The position numbers and the translations under genes were made by a program. Positions 7,781 to 16,645 of a stretch of 64,000 bases of DNA are shown here, in pieces; the first letter of the stretch is position 1; every line of letters begins with the position of its first letter. The stretch comes from Streptomyces sp. NBC_00704. Lineage in GTDB: Bacteria; Actinomycetota; Actinomycetes; Streptomycetales; Streptomycetaceae. The notes beneath the pieces were generated by a model. The model did not search any database, was not told the DNA's origin, and was given only the letters and a program-made list of their open reading frames with translations. The stretch covers positions 806,001-870,000 of the forward strand of contig NZ_CP109000.1 of NCBI RefSeq assembly GCF_036226605.1. Direction: 5' to 3'.

Positions 7781-9682
7781 ATGCAGATCCAAGACCTCCC
7801 GTACCCCGACCCGGGTGTGCCGGACGCCCGCTCGGGCCCCCGCTTCCTGTGGTGGCTGGGCCGCAATCAGCTCGGCGGTCAACTCAAGGCCCTGGCCTGG
7901 GGGCTGCTGCACTTCGTCGCCGTCTCGGCGCAGCCCTTCTGCGTGGGCTTCGCGATCGAGGCCGTCGTGGACCGCTCCGGCGCCCGACTCGCCCTCACCG
8001 GCGTGGTGATGGCTCTGTGCGGCGTGGCCATCGCCGTCGGTGACACGTTCCTGCACCGGGCCGCGGTCACCAACTGGATCACCGCCGCCGCCCGGGTGCA
8101 GCAACTGCTCGCCCGCCAGGCCTCGCAGCTCGGTTCCGCGCTGACCCGGCGGGTCGCGGCCGGCGAGGTAGTGGCCGTCTCCACGGGCGACGTCGAGAAG
8201 ATCGGCTGGTTCGTCGAGGCGGTGTCCCGTTTCACCGCCGCCGCCGTCACCGTCCTCCTGGTGTGCGTGGGCCTGGTCGTGTACGAGCCCGCGCTCGGCG
8301 TCGTGGTCGCCGTGGGACTGCCCGTCCTCGCGCTGGCGGTGCTGCCGCTGCTGCCGCGGGCCACCCGCCGCGCCGACGTCCAGCGCGAGAAGGCCGGACG
8401 GGCCACCGAACTCGCCTCGGACACCGTGGCCGGCCTGCGGGTGCTGCGCGGGATCGGCGGTGAGGAACTCTTCCTCGACCGGTATCGCAGCGCCTCGCAG
8501 GAGGTGCGGCACGCGGCGGTGCGCAGCGCCCGTATGTGGTCGCTGATCAGCGCCATCCAGGTGCTGCTGCCGGGTCTGCTGTTGGTCGCGGTCGTCTGCT
8601 ACGGCGTCCATCTGGCGCGCGAAGGCCGCATCACGGTGGGTGAACTGGTCACCGTATACAGCTCCGTGATGGTCCTGACCTATCCCCTCAGGCATTTCGA
8701 GGAGATCGCGATGGCCTACTCGTTCTCGCGTCCGTCGGCCCATCGCGCCGCGGGTGTGCTGTCCCTGGAGCGGGCGACCGACACCGGCGGGTCCCTCGCG
8801 GCCGAGGCTCCCTCGGGCGACCTGTACGACCCCGCCACCGGCCTGCTCGCCCCGTCGGGCCGCTTCACCGCGGTGGTGTGCGGCGATCCCGACGCGGCGG
8901 GAGTCCTGGCCGAACGGCTGGGCGGCCACCCCGCGGAGGACGGGCCTTCGGTCCTGCTCGGCGGCGTCCCCCTGGACGAACTCCCGCTGGACTGCGCCCG
9001 CGCGGCCGTCCTCGTCCAGGACAAGGATCCCGTTCTGCTGTCCGGCACGCTGCGCGAGCTGCTCGACGTGCCCGCCTCGGGGGAGGTCGACGCGGGTGCG
9101 GCGCTGGCCGCCGCCCAGTGCGACGACGTTCTCGAGGCGCTCGTCCAGGGGTCGTTGGAGGCCGCGGACCCGATGGACGCCCGCATCACCGAACGGGGCC
9201 GGTCCCTGTCCGGCGGCCAGCGACAGCGGCTCGCGCTGGCCCGCTCGCTGTACACCGACCCCGAGGTCCTCGTCCTGGACGAGCCCACCTCGGCCGTGGA
9301 CTCGCACACCGAGGCCCGCATCGCCGAAGGGGTGCGCGAGCTGCGGGAAGGCCGCACGACGGTCGTGTTCACCTCGTCCCCGCTGCTGCTCGACCGGGCC
9401 GACCGCGTCGTGCTCGTCCACGAGGGCGCGGTCGTCGCGGCCGGAGCGCACCGCGAACTGCTGCACGACGAGCCGCGGTACCGGGCCGTGGTGACCAGGG
9501 AGACCGAGGAGGAGAGCACCAGGAGCACGGCTCTCCACGACGGGACGACCTCTGCGAGCGGCACGCCCGGACCCCTGGAGACGAACGGACTCGTGACCGT
9601 CGAGGACGACCTGACAGCCGCCGAGCGGGACTTCGTCCGGACGGGGCGCGAGGAGCGCGAAGAGATCGAGGAGACGGCATGA
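7781..9682 (+). CDS. Heterodimeric ABC transporter subunit with degenerate Walker A
   Basis: Permease-ATPase fusion of 633 residues. The membrane domain (about 35-320) is normal, but the ATPase has GDPDAAGV where Walker A (GxxGxGKS/T) should be, and its H-loop histidine is replaced (TSSP). The signature LSGGQRQRL, Walker B (VLVLDEPTS) and D-loop are intact. With the next gene it should form a heterodimer with one working ATP site: this subunit supplies the signature and D-loop and the partner supplies Walker A/B and H-loop. An acidic tail of about 60 residues follows the ATPase. The next gene overlaps it by ATGA, so the two are translationally coupled. Substrate unknown. Confidence 0.9.
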   Translation: MQIQDLPYPDPGVPDARSGPRFLWWLGRNQLGGQLKALAWGLLHFVAVSAQPFCVGFAIEAVVDRSGARLALTGVVMALCGVAIAVGDTFLHRAAVTNWITAAARVQQLLARQASQLGSALTRRVAAGEVVAVSTGDVEKIGWFVEAVSRFTAAAVTVLLVCVGLVVYEPALGVVVAVGLPVLALAVLPLLPRATRRADVQREKAGRATELASDTVAGLRVLRGIGGEELFLDRYRSASQEVRHAAVRSARMWSLISAIQVLLPGLLLVAVVCYGVHLAREGRITVGELVTVYSSVMVLTYPLRHFEEIAMAYSFSRPSAHRAAGVLSLERATDTGGSLAAEAPSGDLYDPATGLLAPSGRFTAVVCGDPDAAGVLAERLGGHPAEDGPSVLLGGVPLDELPLDCARAAVLVQDKDPVLLSGTLRELLDVPASGEVDAGAALAAAQCDDVLEALVQGSLEAADPMDARITERGRSLSGGQRQRLALARSLYTDPEVLVLDEPTSAVDSHTEARIAEGVRELREGRTTVVFTSSPLLLDRADRVVLVHEGAVVAAGAHRELLHDEPRYRAVVTRETEEESTRSTALHDGTTSASGTPGPLETNGLVTVEDDLTAAERDFVRTGREEREEIEETA

Positions 9683-11496
9683 TCGGCGTGGCGCCACCCG
9701 CATATGACCCGGCGGCACCGAAGACGGCCGGCACGCTGCCCGTCGGCGCCCCCGCGACCGTGCGCGCCTACGTGGCCGAACTTCTGCGCCGGCACCGCCG
9801 CGCCTTTCTGCTCCTCCTCCTCGTCAACACGGTCGCCACGATCGCGTCGATGGTGGGTCCCTGGCTGCTGGGCGACCTGGTGGAACGGTTGTCGCACGGG
9901 GCGCGCCAGGTCCATCTGGGGCTCACCGCCGCGCTGTTCGTCGTCGCTCTGGTCGTCCAGGCGGCGTTCGTACGCCAGGTGCGGCTGCGTGGAGCGATGC
10001 TCGGCGAGCAGATGCTCGCCGACCTGCGCGAGGACTTCCTCGTCCGGTCGGTTCGCCTGCCTCCGGGCGTGCTGGAGCGGGCCGGCACGGGCGACCTGCT
10101 CTCCCGCATCACCACGGACGTCGACCGGCTGGCCAACGCGATGCGCGAGGCCGTGCCCCAGTTGACCATCGGTGTGATGTGGGCGCTGCTGCTGCTCGGC
10201 GGACTGGTCGTCACGGCGCCGCCGCTCGCGCCGGCCGTACTGGTCGCGGCGCCCCTGCTGATCGTCGGCTGCCGCTGGTACTTCAAACGGGCGCCGACCG
10301 GCTACCGCTCCGAGGCGGCCGGCTACGCGGCCGTGGCCGCCGCTCTCGCCGAGACGGTGGACGCGGGCCGCACCGTCGAGGCGCACCGCCTGGGCGGCCG
10401 CCGCATCGCGCTCTCGGAGCAGCGGATCCGGCAGTGGACGGCCTGGGAGCGCTACACGCTGTGGCTGCGGTCCGTGCTCTTCCCCGTGATCAACATGGTG
10501 CATGTGACGGTGCTCGGCTCGGTCCTCATGCTGGGCGGGGCGTTCGTGCTGCGGGGCTGGATCGACGTCGGGCAGCTGACGACGGGGGCGCTCCTCGCGC
10601 AGATGCTGGTCGACCCCGTGAACCTCGTGCTGCGCTGGTACGACGAGCTGCAGGTGGCCCAGGTGTCGCTGGCCCGGCTCGTCGGTGTGCGGGACATCGA
10701 GCCCGACGGAGGGGACCGCGAGCTGGCTCCGGACGGACACGACGTGCTCGCCGACCGGGTGCACTTCGGCTACCGGGAGGGGGTCGACGTCCTGCGCAAG
10801 GTGTCCCTGGAGGTGTCCCCCGGCACCCGGCTGGCCCTGGTCGGCCCGTCGGGCGCGGGCAAGTCCACCCTGGGGCGGCTGCTCGCCGGGATCTACGCGC
10901 CCCGCGACGGCCGGATCACCCTCGGCGGCGCGGAACTGTCGCGGATGACCGCCGAGCGGGTCCGTTCCCATGTGGCACTGGTCAATCAGGAGCATCACGT
11001 GTTCGTGGGCTCCCTGCGCGACAACCTCCGCCTCGCGCTCCCCCACTCCCGGCTGCGTGCGGGCGACGGGGCCTCGGCGACGGCGCAGGACGCCGAGCTG
11101 TGGGCCTCCCTGGCCGCGGTCGACGCCGACGGATGGGCACGGGCCCTGGACGACGGCCTCGACACCGAGGTCGGCTCCGGCGGCGTCGCGCTCACCCCGG
11201 CGCAGGCCCAGCAGATCGCATTGGCCCGGCTGGTGCTGGCCGACCCGCACACGCTGGTCCTGGACGAGGCGACCTCGCTCCTCGACCCTCGTGCCGCGCG
11301 CCATCTCGAACGGTCCCTGGCCCGTGTGCTGGACGGCCGCACGGTCGTGGCGATCGCCCACCGGCTGCACACCGCCCATGACGCCGACGTGATCGCCGTC
11401 GTCGAGAACGGCCGCATCAGCGAGCTGGGCAGCCATGCCGAGCTGGTGGCGGCGGAGGGAGCCTACGCGGCTCTCTGGAGGTCGTGGCACGGCTGA
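9679..11496 (+). CDS. Heterodimeric ABC transporter subunit with degenerate signature motif
   Basis: Permease-ATPase fusion of 605 residues; the ATG at 9679 overlaps the previous stop. The ATPase keeps Walker A (GPSGAGKS), Walker B (TLVLDEATS) and the H-loop histidine (IAHRLH), but the LSGGQ signature is replaced by LTPAQAQQ. This is the exact complement of the defects in the upstream subunit, so the pair has one consensus and one degenerate nucleotide site, as in asymmetric exporters such as TM287/288. Export direction is inferred from the fused exporter architecture. A perfect 20-bp palindrome follows the stop. Confidence 0.92.
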   Translation: MIGVAPPAYDPAAPKTAGTLPVGAPATVRAYVAELLRRHRRAFLLLLLVNTVATIASMVGPWLLGDLVERLSHGARQVHLGLTAALFVVALVVQAAFVRQVRLRGAMLGEQMLADLREDFLVRSVRLPPGVLERAGTGDLLSRITTDVDRLANAMREAVPQLTIGVMWALLLLGGLVVTAPPLAPAVLVAAPLLIVGCRWYFKRAPTGYRSEAAGYAAVAAALAETVDAGRTVEAHRLGGRRIALSEQRIRQWTAWERYTLWLRSVLFPVINMVHVTVLGSVLMLGGAFVLRGWIDVGQLTTGALLAQMLVDPVNLVLRWYDELQVAQVSLARLVGVRDIEPDGGDRELAPDGHDVLADRVHFGYREGVDVLRKVSLEVSPGTRLALVGPSGAGKSTLGRLLAGIYAPRDGRITLGGAELSRMTAERVRSHVALVNQEHHVFVGSLRDNLRLALPHSRLRAGDGASATAQDAELWASLAAVDADGWARALDDGLDTEVGSGGVALTPAQAQQIALARLVLADPHTLVLDEATSLLDPRAARHLERSLARVLDGRTVVAIAHRLHTAHDADVIAVVENGRISELGSHAELVAAEGAYAALWRSWHG

Positions 11497-11512
11497 GCAG
11501 CACGGCGGAAGG

Positions 11513-11532
11513 GGCATCCCGCGCGGGATGCC
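11513..11532. terminator. Perfect 20-bp palindrome after the ABC operon
   Basis: GGCATCCCGC is followed directly by its reverse complement, 17 bp after the stop of the second ABC gene. It can form a loop-poor hairpin or a cruciform. A terminator role is inferred from position. Confidence 0.6.
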
Positions 11533-11540
11533 GAGGTGCG

Positions 11541-11846
11541 CTCGACGGGCGGAAGCGCCGGTGCGGGCGGCCGTCCCGGCCCGGAGGCAGCAAGCGGCTG
11601 CGGGCGTGATCCCGCGGCCCGCTCGACGGGCGGAAGCGCCGGTGCGGGCGGCCGTCCCGGCCCGGAGGCAGCAAGCGGCTGCGGGCGTGATCCCGCGGCC
11701 CGCTCGACGGGCGGAAGCGCCGGTGCGGGCGGCCGTCCCGGCCCGGAGGCAGCAAGCGGCTGCGGGCGTGATCCCGCGGCCCCCTCGACGGGCGGAAGCG
11801 CCGGTGCGGGCGGCCGTCCCGGTCCGGAGGCAGCAGGCGGCTGCGA
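11541..11846. repeat. 81-bp tandem repeat, 3.8 copies
   Basis: Units start at 11541, 11622, 11703 and 11784, each with CTCGACGGGCGGAAGCGCCG. The first three are essentially identical; the fourth is about 62 bp with two changes and then diverges. Because 81 is divisible by three, several frames stay open across it and give 27-residue repeats, but I see no start with a ribosome site and no domain, so I treat it as non-coding. Near-identity suggests recent expansion. Confidence 0.9.
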
Positions 11847-12243
11847 CTGCTGCGCCATGGCCGCCCTCGCCGGCGCCGGCCGGGAGAGGTGGGCGGCAAC
11901 GGACGGCCGTGGCGCGGCAGGGTGCGGTGCCCCGGCGGGTCTCCGTTTCCGGCTCCGGACGAGGGCGTGACGAGGGCGACGGCCGTGACCGCCGGTCGGC
12001 GCGACGCACGGTCCGCAGGCCGGGAAGGGGCGGCGGCGCCGCGTCGGAAGGGAGCGGGCCGGGCGTTCGCGCGGCCTCTGGCGTTGCGCGGTACCGAAGC
12101 AGGGTGGAACGCTGGATATCTGCACCCGCGCGGGAGACCGTCGGAATCCATCCGGCACACGCCGCGCCCGGCCGACGCCCTGTACGGCGGCACCCGGCCG
12201 CCGACCGCGCAGGGAAGCGGCCCGTCACCCCCTGGAGGTAGCC
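11847..12243. other. Non-coding spacer before the DUF5709 gene
   Basis: About 400 bp of high G+C DNA with no supportable gene. It ends in the ribosome site GGAGGT (12235-12240) for the next gene. No clear promoter or repeat beyond the 81-bp array is visible. Confidence 0.4.
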
Positions 12244-12714
12244 GTGGACAGCGCCGACGGATGGGGAGACGACGTCTACCAGCCCGACGCCTCGGACATC
12301 CAGGACGACGCGGGGCTGCTCGACGGCGAGGACACGCTGGAGAACGACGGCGTCGAGGACCCCCTCGACCGCGGCTGGTCGCCGCCGGACCGCCCCTGGG
12401 CCGTTGAGCACATCGGTGTGACCGCCGCGGAGCGCCGGCAGGGGGAGAGCCTGGACCAGCGCCTCGCCGAGGAGCTGCCGGATCCCGGGACGCCCGACGG
12501 CGACGGTCTGGGCGACTGCGACGGCACGGACGGGGAACTCCTCGACAACGAGGTCGGCGCCATGCGCTCCGGACGGCTCGTGGCTCCCGACGAAGGGGTC
12601 CACGAGGACGAGGAGAGCGCGCTGATCGCCACGGACGTCGGGATCGACGGCGCGGCCGCCTCCGCGGAGGAGGCCGCGATGCACATCGTCGACGAGGACG
12701 CCCTGTCCGGTTGA
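12244..12714 (+). CDS. DUF5709 family protein
   Basis: Very acidic protein of 156 residues, rich in Asp and Glu, with blocks such as RPWAVEHIGVTAAERRQGESLDQRL and the C-terminal EEAAMHIVDE. I recognise it as the DUF5709 family of actinobacteria, whose function is unknown. There is no signal peptide or membrane segment. The GTG start follows a strong GGAGGT. It lies 18 bp before the L31 gene on the same strand, so co-transcription is likely. Confidence 0.75.
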   Translation: MDSADGWGDDVYQPDASDIQDDAGLLDGEDTLENDGVEDPLDRGWSPPDRPWAVEHIGVTAAERRQGESLDQRLAEELPDPGTPDGDGLGDCDGTDGELLDNEVGAMRSGRLVAPDEGVHEDEESALIATDVGIDGAAASAEEAAMHIVDEDALSG

Positions 12715-12732
12715 ACCGCACGAGGAGCATTC

Positions 12733-12990
12733 ATGCAGCAGGACAAGCAGCCCGACTACCACGAGGTCGTCTTCCGCGACCGCGCCGCCGGATTCGCCTT
12801 CCTCACCCGATCGACAGCGGCCAGCGACCAGACCATCGAGTGGGACGACGGTGAGACCTACCCGGTCGTCGACGTGGAGATCTCCTCGGAGAGCCACCCC
12901 TTCTACACGGGCAAGGCGCGCACGGTGGACACCGAGGGCCGGGTCGCCCGCTTCGAGCGGCGCTACGGCGACGGCGGCGCGATGACCTGA
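12733..12990 (+). CDS. rpmE2: 50S ribosomal protein L31 type B
   Basis: L31 of 85 residues lacking the CxxC zinc-binding cysteines of type A, so it is the zinc-independent (C-) form that can replace the zinc form in the large ribosomal subunit. The blocks [20 protein letters not shown] and [14 protein letters not shown] are characteristic. Many such copies are repressed by Zur, but I see no Zur-like palindrome in the 18 bp to the DUF5709 gene, so it is probably expressed with that gene. Confidence 0.95.
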   Translation: MQQDKQPDYHEVVFRDRAAGFAFLTRSTAASDQTIEWDDGETYPVVDVEISSESHPFYTGKARTVDTEGRVARFERRYGDGGAMT

Positions 12991-13025
12991 GCCGGCCTTT
13001 GGCCGGGGACGGTCCGCCCCGGCCG

Positions 13026-13820
13026 TCAGATGTAGTTGAGGGCCGCTGCCCCGCCCACCCCGCCGAGCACCATGAACACGGGCATGAGCACCTTCAGCTC
13101 GACCCAGCTGCCCGCCCGGAACCGCATCGCCTTGGGCGGCCCGATCGGGTACCAGCGCTTGCGCCCGATCGGGATGGGCCACAGGACCGGGCAGCCGGAC
13201 ACGGTCAGGGCGTCGCCGATGTCGTGCACCAGGGCGCCCAGCACGATGGGCAGTCCCAGCCACATGTACGCCTGACCGGGCTCGGTGAACAGCCACTCCG
13301 AGCCGTTGCCGGGCTTGTCGAGGACGCCGGCGAGGATCCACGCGCTGGTCGCGGCGAGCAGCCACACCAGCACATCGCTGCTGGAGCCCCGGGCCGCCCG
13401 CCACAGCAGACCCTCGATCGCGAGCACCATGTGCACGAACAGGATCGCCAGGACCGCCCAGCGGCCGCCGGTGATCGCCAGCGCCGAGGAGCCCGCGCCG
13501 ATCATGACGGCCCACAGCCAGGTGTGCGTGAGCGTGCGGTGCCCGCCCGAGCGGCGCGGGTCGCCCTGCTTCCTCGTCGACTTGTAGGCGGCGTAGGAGA
13601 GCTTGTCGACGATCTCGCACAGCCAGCGGGAGAGGGGGCCGAAGGCCCGGGAGATGGTGGCGGCCTTGTGGTCGAGATCCGGGGCGAGCGCGGCGCCGGC
13701 GCAGATCAGCGCGCCGACGAGCAGGACCGGCCAGGGCATCGTGTGCCCCGCTGCCGCGGCCGCCGCACCGACGCCGAGCCAGGCGGCGGCGCCCGACAGT
13801 GAGTGTGCTGGTCCCATCAT
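13026..13820 (-). CDS. YdjM-family membrane-bound putative metal-dependent hydrolase
   Basis: Polytopic membrane protein of 264 residues of the YdjM family (LexA-regulated inner-membrane protein, putative metal-dependent hydrolase). Conserved acidic and histidine motifs are visible: an early H in GPAHSLSG, APDLDHK near 47-53, SGGHRTLTHTWLW near 90-102, and ALVHDIGDALT near 196-206. These resemble a metal site facing one side of the membrane. The reaction is unknown. It converges on the L31 gene and is divergent from the helicase gene, with 145 bp between their starts. Confidence 0.8.
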   Translation of the reverse strand: MMGPAHSLSGAAAWLGVGAAAAAAGHTMPWPVLLVGALICAGAALAPDLDHKAATISRAFGPLSRWLCEIVDKLSYAAYKSTRKQGDPRRSGGHRTLTHTWLWAVMIGAGSSALAITGGRWAVLAILFVHMVLAIEGLLWRAARGSSSDVLVWLLAATSAWILAGVLDKPGNGSEWLFTEPGQAYMWLGLPIVLGALVHDIGDALTVSGCPVLWPIPIGRKRWYPIGPPKAMRFRAGSWVELKVLMPVFMVLGGVGGAAALNYI

Positions 13821-13965
13821 GGCCGTTGCCCGCCCTGTTCCTCGTGTGCCGCTGTCCAGTTGACCGGGTGCGATGACGCTCCGTCGGCGTCACAGCGTAG
13901 CCGCCGTGATCTTCGGGTCGGCAGCCGATTCCCCCCTCGGGGGTGACGGCAGGCAAGATGGGGTC

Positions 13966-16479
13966 GTGACCCTCATCGATCAGCTGCCGACGACCGCAGA
14001 TCCCGACGCCCTGTACGAAGCCTTCGAGTCCTGGGCGCAGGAGCGCGGTCTGACGCTCTACCCCCACCAGGAGGAGGCGCTGATCGAGGTGGTCTCCGGG
14101 GCGAACGTGATCGTTTCGACGCCGACGGGGTCCGGGAAGAGCATGATCGCCGCGGCCGCCCACTTCGCGGCTCTCGCTCGGGACGAGGTCACCTTCTACA
14201 CGGCGCCGATCAAGGCGCTGGTGTCGGAGAAGTTCTTCGAGCTGTGCAAGATCTTCGGCACGGAGAACGTCGGCATGCTGACCGGCGACGCGTCGGTGAA
14301 CTCCGACGCGCCGGTGATCTGCTGCACCGCCGAGGTGCTCGCCTCGATCGCGCTGCGCGACGGCAGGCACGCCGACGTCGGCCAGGTCGTCATGGACGAG
14401 TTCCACTTCTACGCGGAGGGCGACCGCGGCTGGGCGTGGCAGATTCCGATCCTGGAGCTTCCCCAGGCGCAGTTCGTGCTGATGTCGGCGACGCTCGGGG
14501 ACGTGTCGTTCTTCGAGAAGGACCTGGCCCGGCGCACCGGCCGGCCCACGGCGGTGGTCCGTTCGGCGACCCGCCCGGTGCCGCTGTCCTACGAGTACCG
14601 GTACACGCCGATGACGGAGACGCTGACCGACCTGCTGGACACCCGGCAGGCGCCCGTCTACATCGTGCACTTCACGCAGGCGCAGGCGGTGGAGCGGGCG
14701 CAGGCGCTGATGAGCATCAACATGTGCTCGCGTGAGGAGAAGGAGCGGATCGCCGCACTGATCGGCAACTTCCGCTTCACCACCAAGTTCGGCCAGAACC
14801 TCTCGCGCTACGTGCGGCACGGCATCGGCGTCCATCACGCGGGCATGCTGCCGAAGTACCGGCGTCTGGTGGAGAAGCTGGCCCAGGCCGGACTGCTGAA
14901 GGTGATCTGCGGGACGGACACCCTCGGCGTCGGGGTCAACGTGCCCATCCGCACGGTGCTGTTCACGGCGCTGACCAAGTACGACGGCAACCGGGTGCGC
15001 ACGCTGCGCGCGCGTGAGTTCCACCAGATCGCGGGCCGGGCGGGCCGGGCCGGCTTCGACACTGCGGGTCTGGTGGTCGCCCAGGCTCCCGAGCACGTCA
15101 TCGAGAACGAGAAGGCCCTCAGCAAGGCCGGCGACGACCCGAAGAAGCGTCGCAAAGTGGTGCGCAAGAAGGCGCCCGAGGGGTTCGTGGGCTGGACGGA
15201 GAACACCTTCGACAAGCTGATCGACTCCGACCCGGAGCCGTTGACGTCGCGCTTCCGCGTCACGCACACGATGCTGTTGTCGGTGATCGCCCGGCCCGGG
15301 AACGCCTTCGAGGCGATGCGGCACCTGCTGGAGGACAACCACGAGCCGCGCAAGCAGCAGTTGCGGCACATCAGGCGCGCGATCGCGATCTACCGCTCGC
15401 TGCTGGACGGCGGCGTCGTGGAGAAGCTCGACCAGCCGGACGCCAGCGGCCGGATCGTCCGCCTCACCGTCGACCTCCAGCAGGACTTCGCACTGAACCA
15501 GCCGCTGTCCACCTTCGCGCTGGCCGCGTTCGAACTGCTGGATCCGGAGTCGCCCTCCTACGCGCTCGACATGGTCTCCGTCGTGGAGTCCACGCTGGAC
15601 GACCCGCGCCAGATCCTGGCCGCGCAGCAGAACAAGGCGCGCGGCGAGGCGGTGGCCACGATGAAGGCCGACGGCGTCGAGTACGAGGAGCGCATGGAGC
15701 GCCTCCAGGACGTGTCGTACCCGAAGCCTCTGGAGGAGCTGCTCTTCCACGCGTACGACACGTACCGCAAGAGCCACCCGTGGGTCGGCGACCATCCGCT
15801 GTCGCCGAAGTCCGTCATCCGGGACATGTACGAGCGGGCGATGTCGTTCACCGAGCTGGTCTCGCACTACGAGCTGGCCCGCACCGAGGGCATCGTGCTG
15901 CGGTACCTGGCCGGCGCGTTCAAGGCGCTCGACCACACCGTCCCGGACGATCTCAAGTCGGAGGACCTCCAGGATCTGATCGCGTGGCTGGGCGAGATGG
16001 TGCGCCAGGTCGACTCCAGTCTCCTGGACGAGTGGGAGCAGCTCGCCAACCCGGAGGAGATGACCGCAGAGGAGGCCCAGGAGAAGGCCGACGAGGTCAA
16101 GCCGGTCACCGCCAACTCCCGCGCCTTCCGGGTCCTGGTCCGCAACGCGATGTTCCGCCGGGTCGAGCTGGCCGCTCTCGACCGTGTCGACGAACTCGGC
16201 GAGCTGGACGGCGAGTCCGGGTGGGACGCCGACGCGTGGGGTGAGGCGATGGACAAGTACTGGGACGAGTACGACGACCTCGGCACCGGTCCCGACGCCC
16301 GGGGGCCGAAGCTGCTCGTCATCCAGGAGGAGCCGCAGAACGCGCTGTGGCGGGTACGTCAGATCTTCGACGACCCGAACGACGACCACGACTGGGGCAT
16401 CAGCGCCGAGGTCGACCTCACGGCGTCCGACGCCGAGGGCCGTGCGGTCGTCCGCGTCACCTCCGTCGGTCAACTGTGA
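13966..16479 (+). CDS. Ski2-like DEAD/DEAH-box helicase
   Basis: Superfamily 2 helicase of 837 residues, probably RNA-directed. Motif I is STPTGSGKS (about 48-56), motif II is DEFH, motif III SAT, and motif VI QIAGRAGRAG, with the Ski2/Mtr4-type second RecA domain containing GIGVHHAGMLPKYRR. The C-terminal part matches the long domain (DUF3516) found in actinobacterial members. I chose the GTG at 13966 (VTLIDQLP) over an in-frame upstream ATG, because similarity to Streptomyces homologues starts there. It probably acts in RNA turnover; the substrate is not shown. Confidence 0.9.
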   Translation: MTLIDQLPTTADPDALYEAFESWAQERGLTLYPHQEEALIEVVSGANVIVSTPTGSGKSMIAAAAHFAALARDEVTFYTAPIKALVSEKFFELCKIFGTENVGMLTGDASVNSDAPVICCTAEVLASIALRDGRHADVGQVVMDEFHFYAEGDRGWAWQIPILELPQAQFVLMSATLGDVSFFEKDLARRTGRPTAVVRSATRPVPLSYEYRYTPMTETLTDLLDTRQAPVYIVHFTQAQAVERAQALMSINMCSREEKERIAALIGNFRFTTKFGQNLSRYVRHGIGVHHAGMLPKYRRLVEKLAQAGLLKVICGTDTLGVGVNVPIRTVLFTALTKYDGNRVRTLRAREFHQIAGRAGRAGFDTAGLVVAQAPEHVIENEKALSKAGDDPKKRRKVVRKKAPEGFVGWTENTFDKLIDSDPEPLTSRFRVTHTMLLSVIARPGNAFEAMRHLLEDNHEPRKQQLRHIRRAIAIYRSLLDGGVVEKLDQPDASGRIVRLTVDLQQDFALNQPLSTFALAAFELLDPESPSYALDMVSVVESTLDDPRQILAAQQNKARGEAVATMKADGVEYEERMERLQDVSYPKPLEELLFHAYDTYRKSHPWVGDHPLSPKSVIRDMYERAMSFTELVSHYELARTEGIVLRYLAGAFKALDHTVPDDLKSEDLQDLIAWLGEMVRQVDSSLLDEWEQLANPEEMTAEEAQEKADEVKPVTANSRAFRVLVRNAMFRRVELAALDRVDELGELDGESGWDADAWGEAMDKYWDEYDDLGTGPDARGPKLLVIQEEPQNALWRVRQIFDDPNDDHDWGISAEVDLTASDAEGRAVVRVTSVGQL

Positions 16480-16645
16480 TGCCAGGGATGCCGGGCGGCG
16501 GTTCGCGGGTACGGACCGGAACGGGCGAGGCCGGCCGAGGGGGCCTGCCGGGCGGGACCGGCGGCGCAGGCGGACCGGACAGCGCGACACGCGCGGGCCG
16601 AGACGCAGAAACAGCCACAGCAGAGGGCACAGGAGAAACGCACCG

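Noticed and set aside
11417..12730. Long frames on both strands across the 81-bp repeat
   Set aside because: They arise because the unit length is a multiple of three; no start site or domain is visible, and they run antisense into the DUF5709 gene.
12714..12733. Zur box for the type B L31 gene
   Set aside because: The 18-bp gap has no Zur-like palindrome, and none is visible before the DUF5709 gene.
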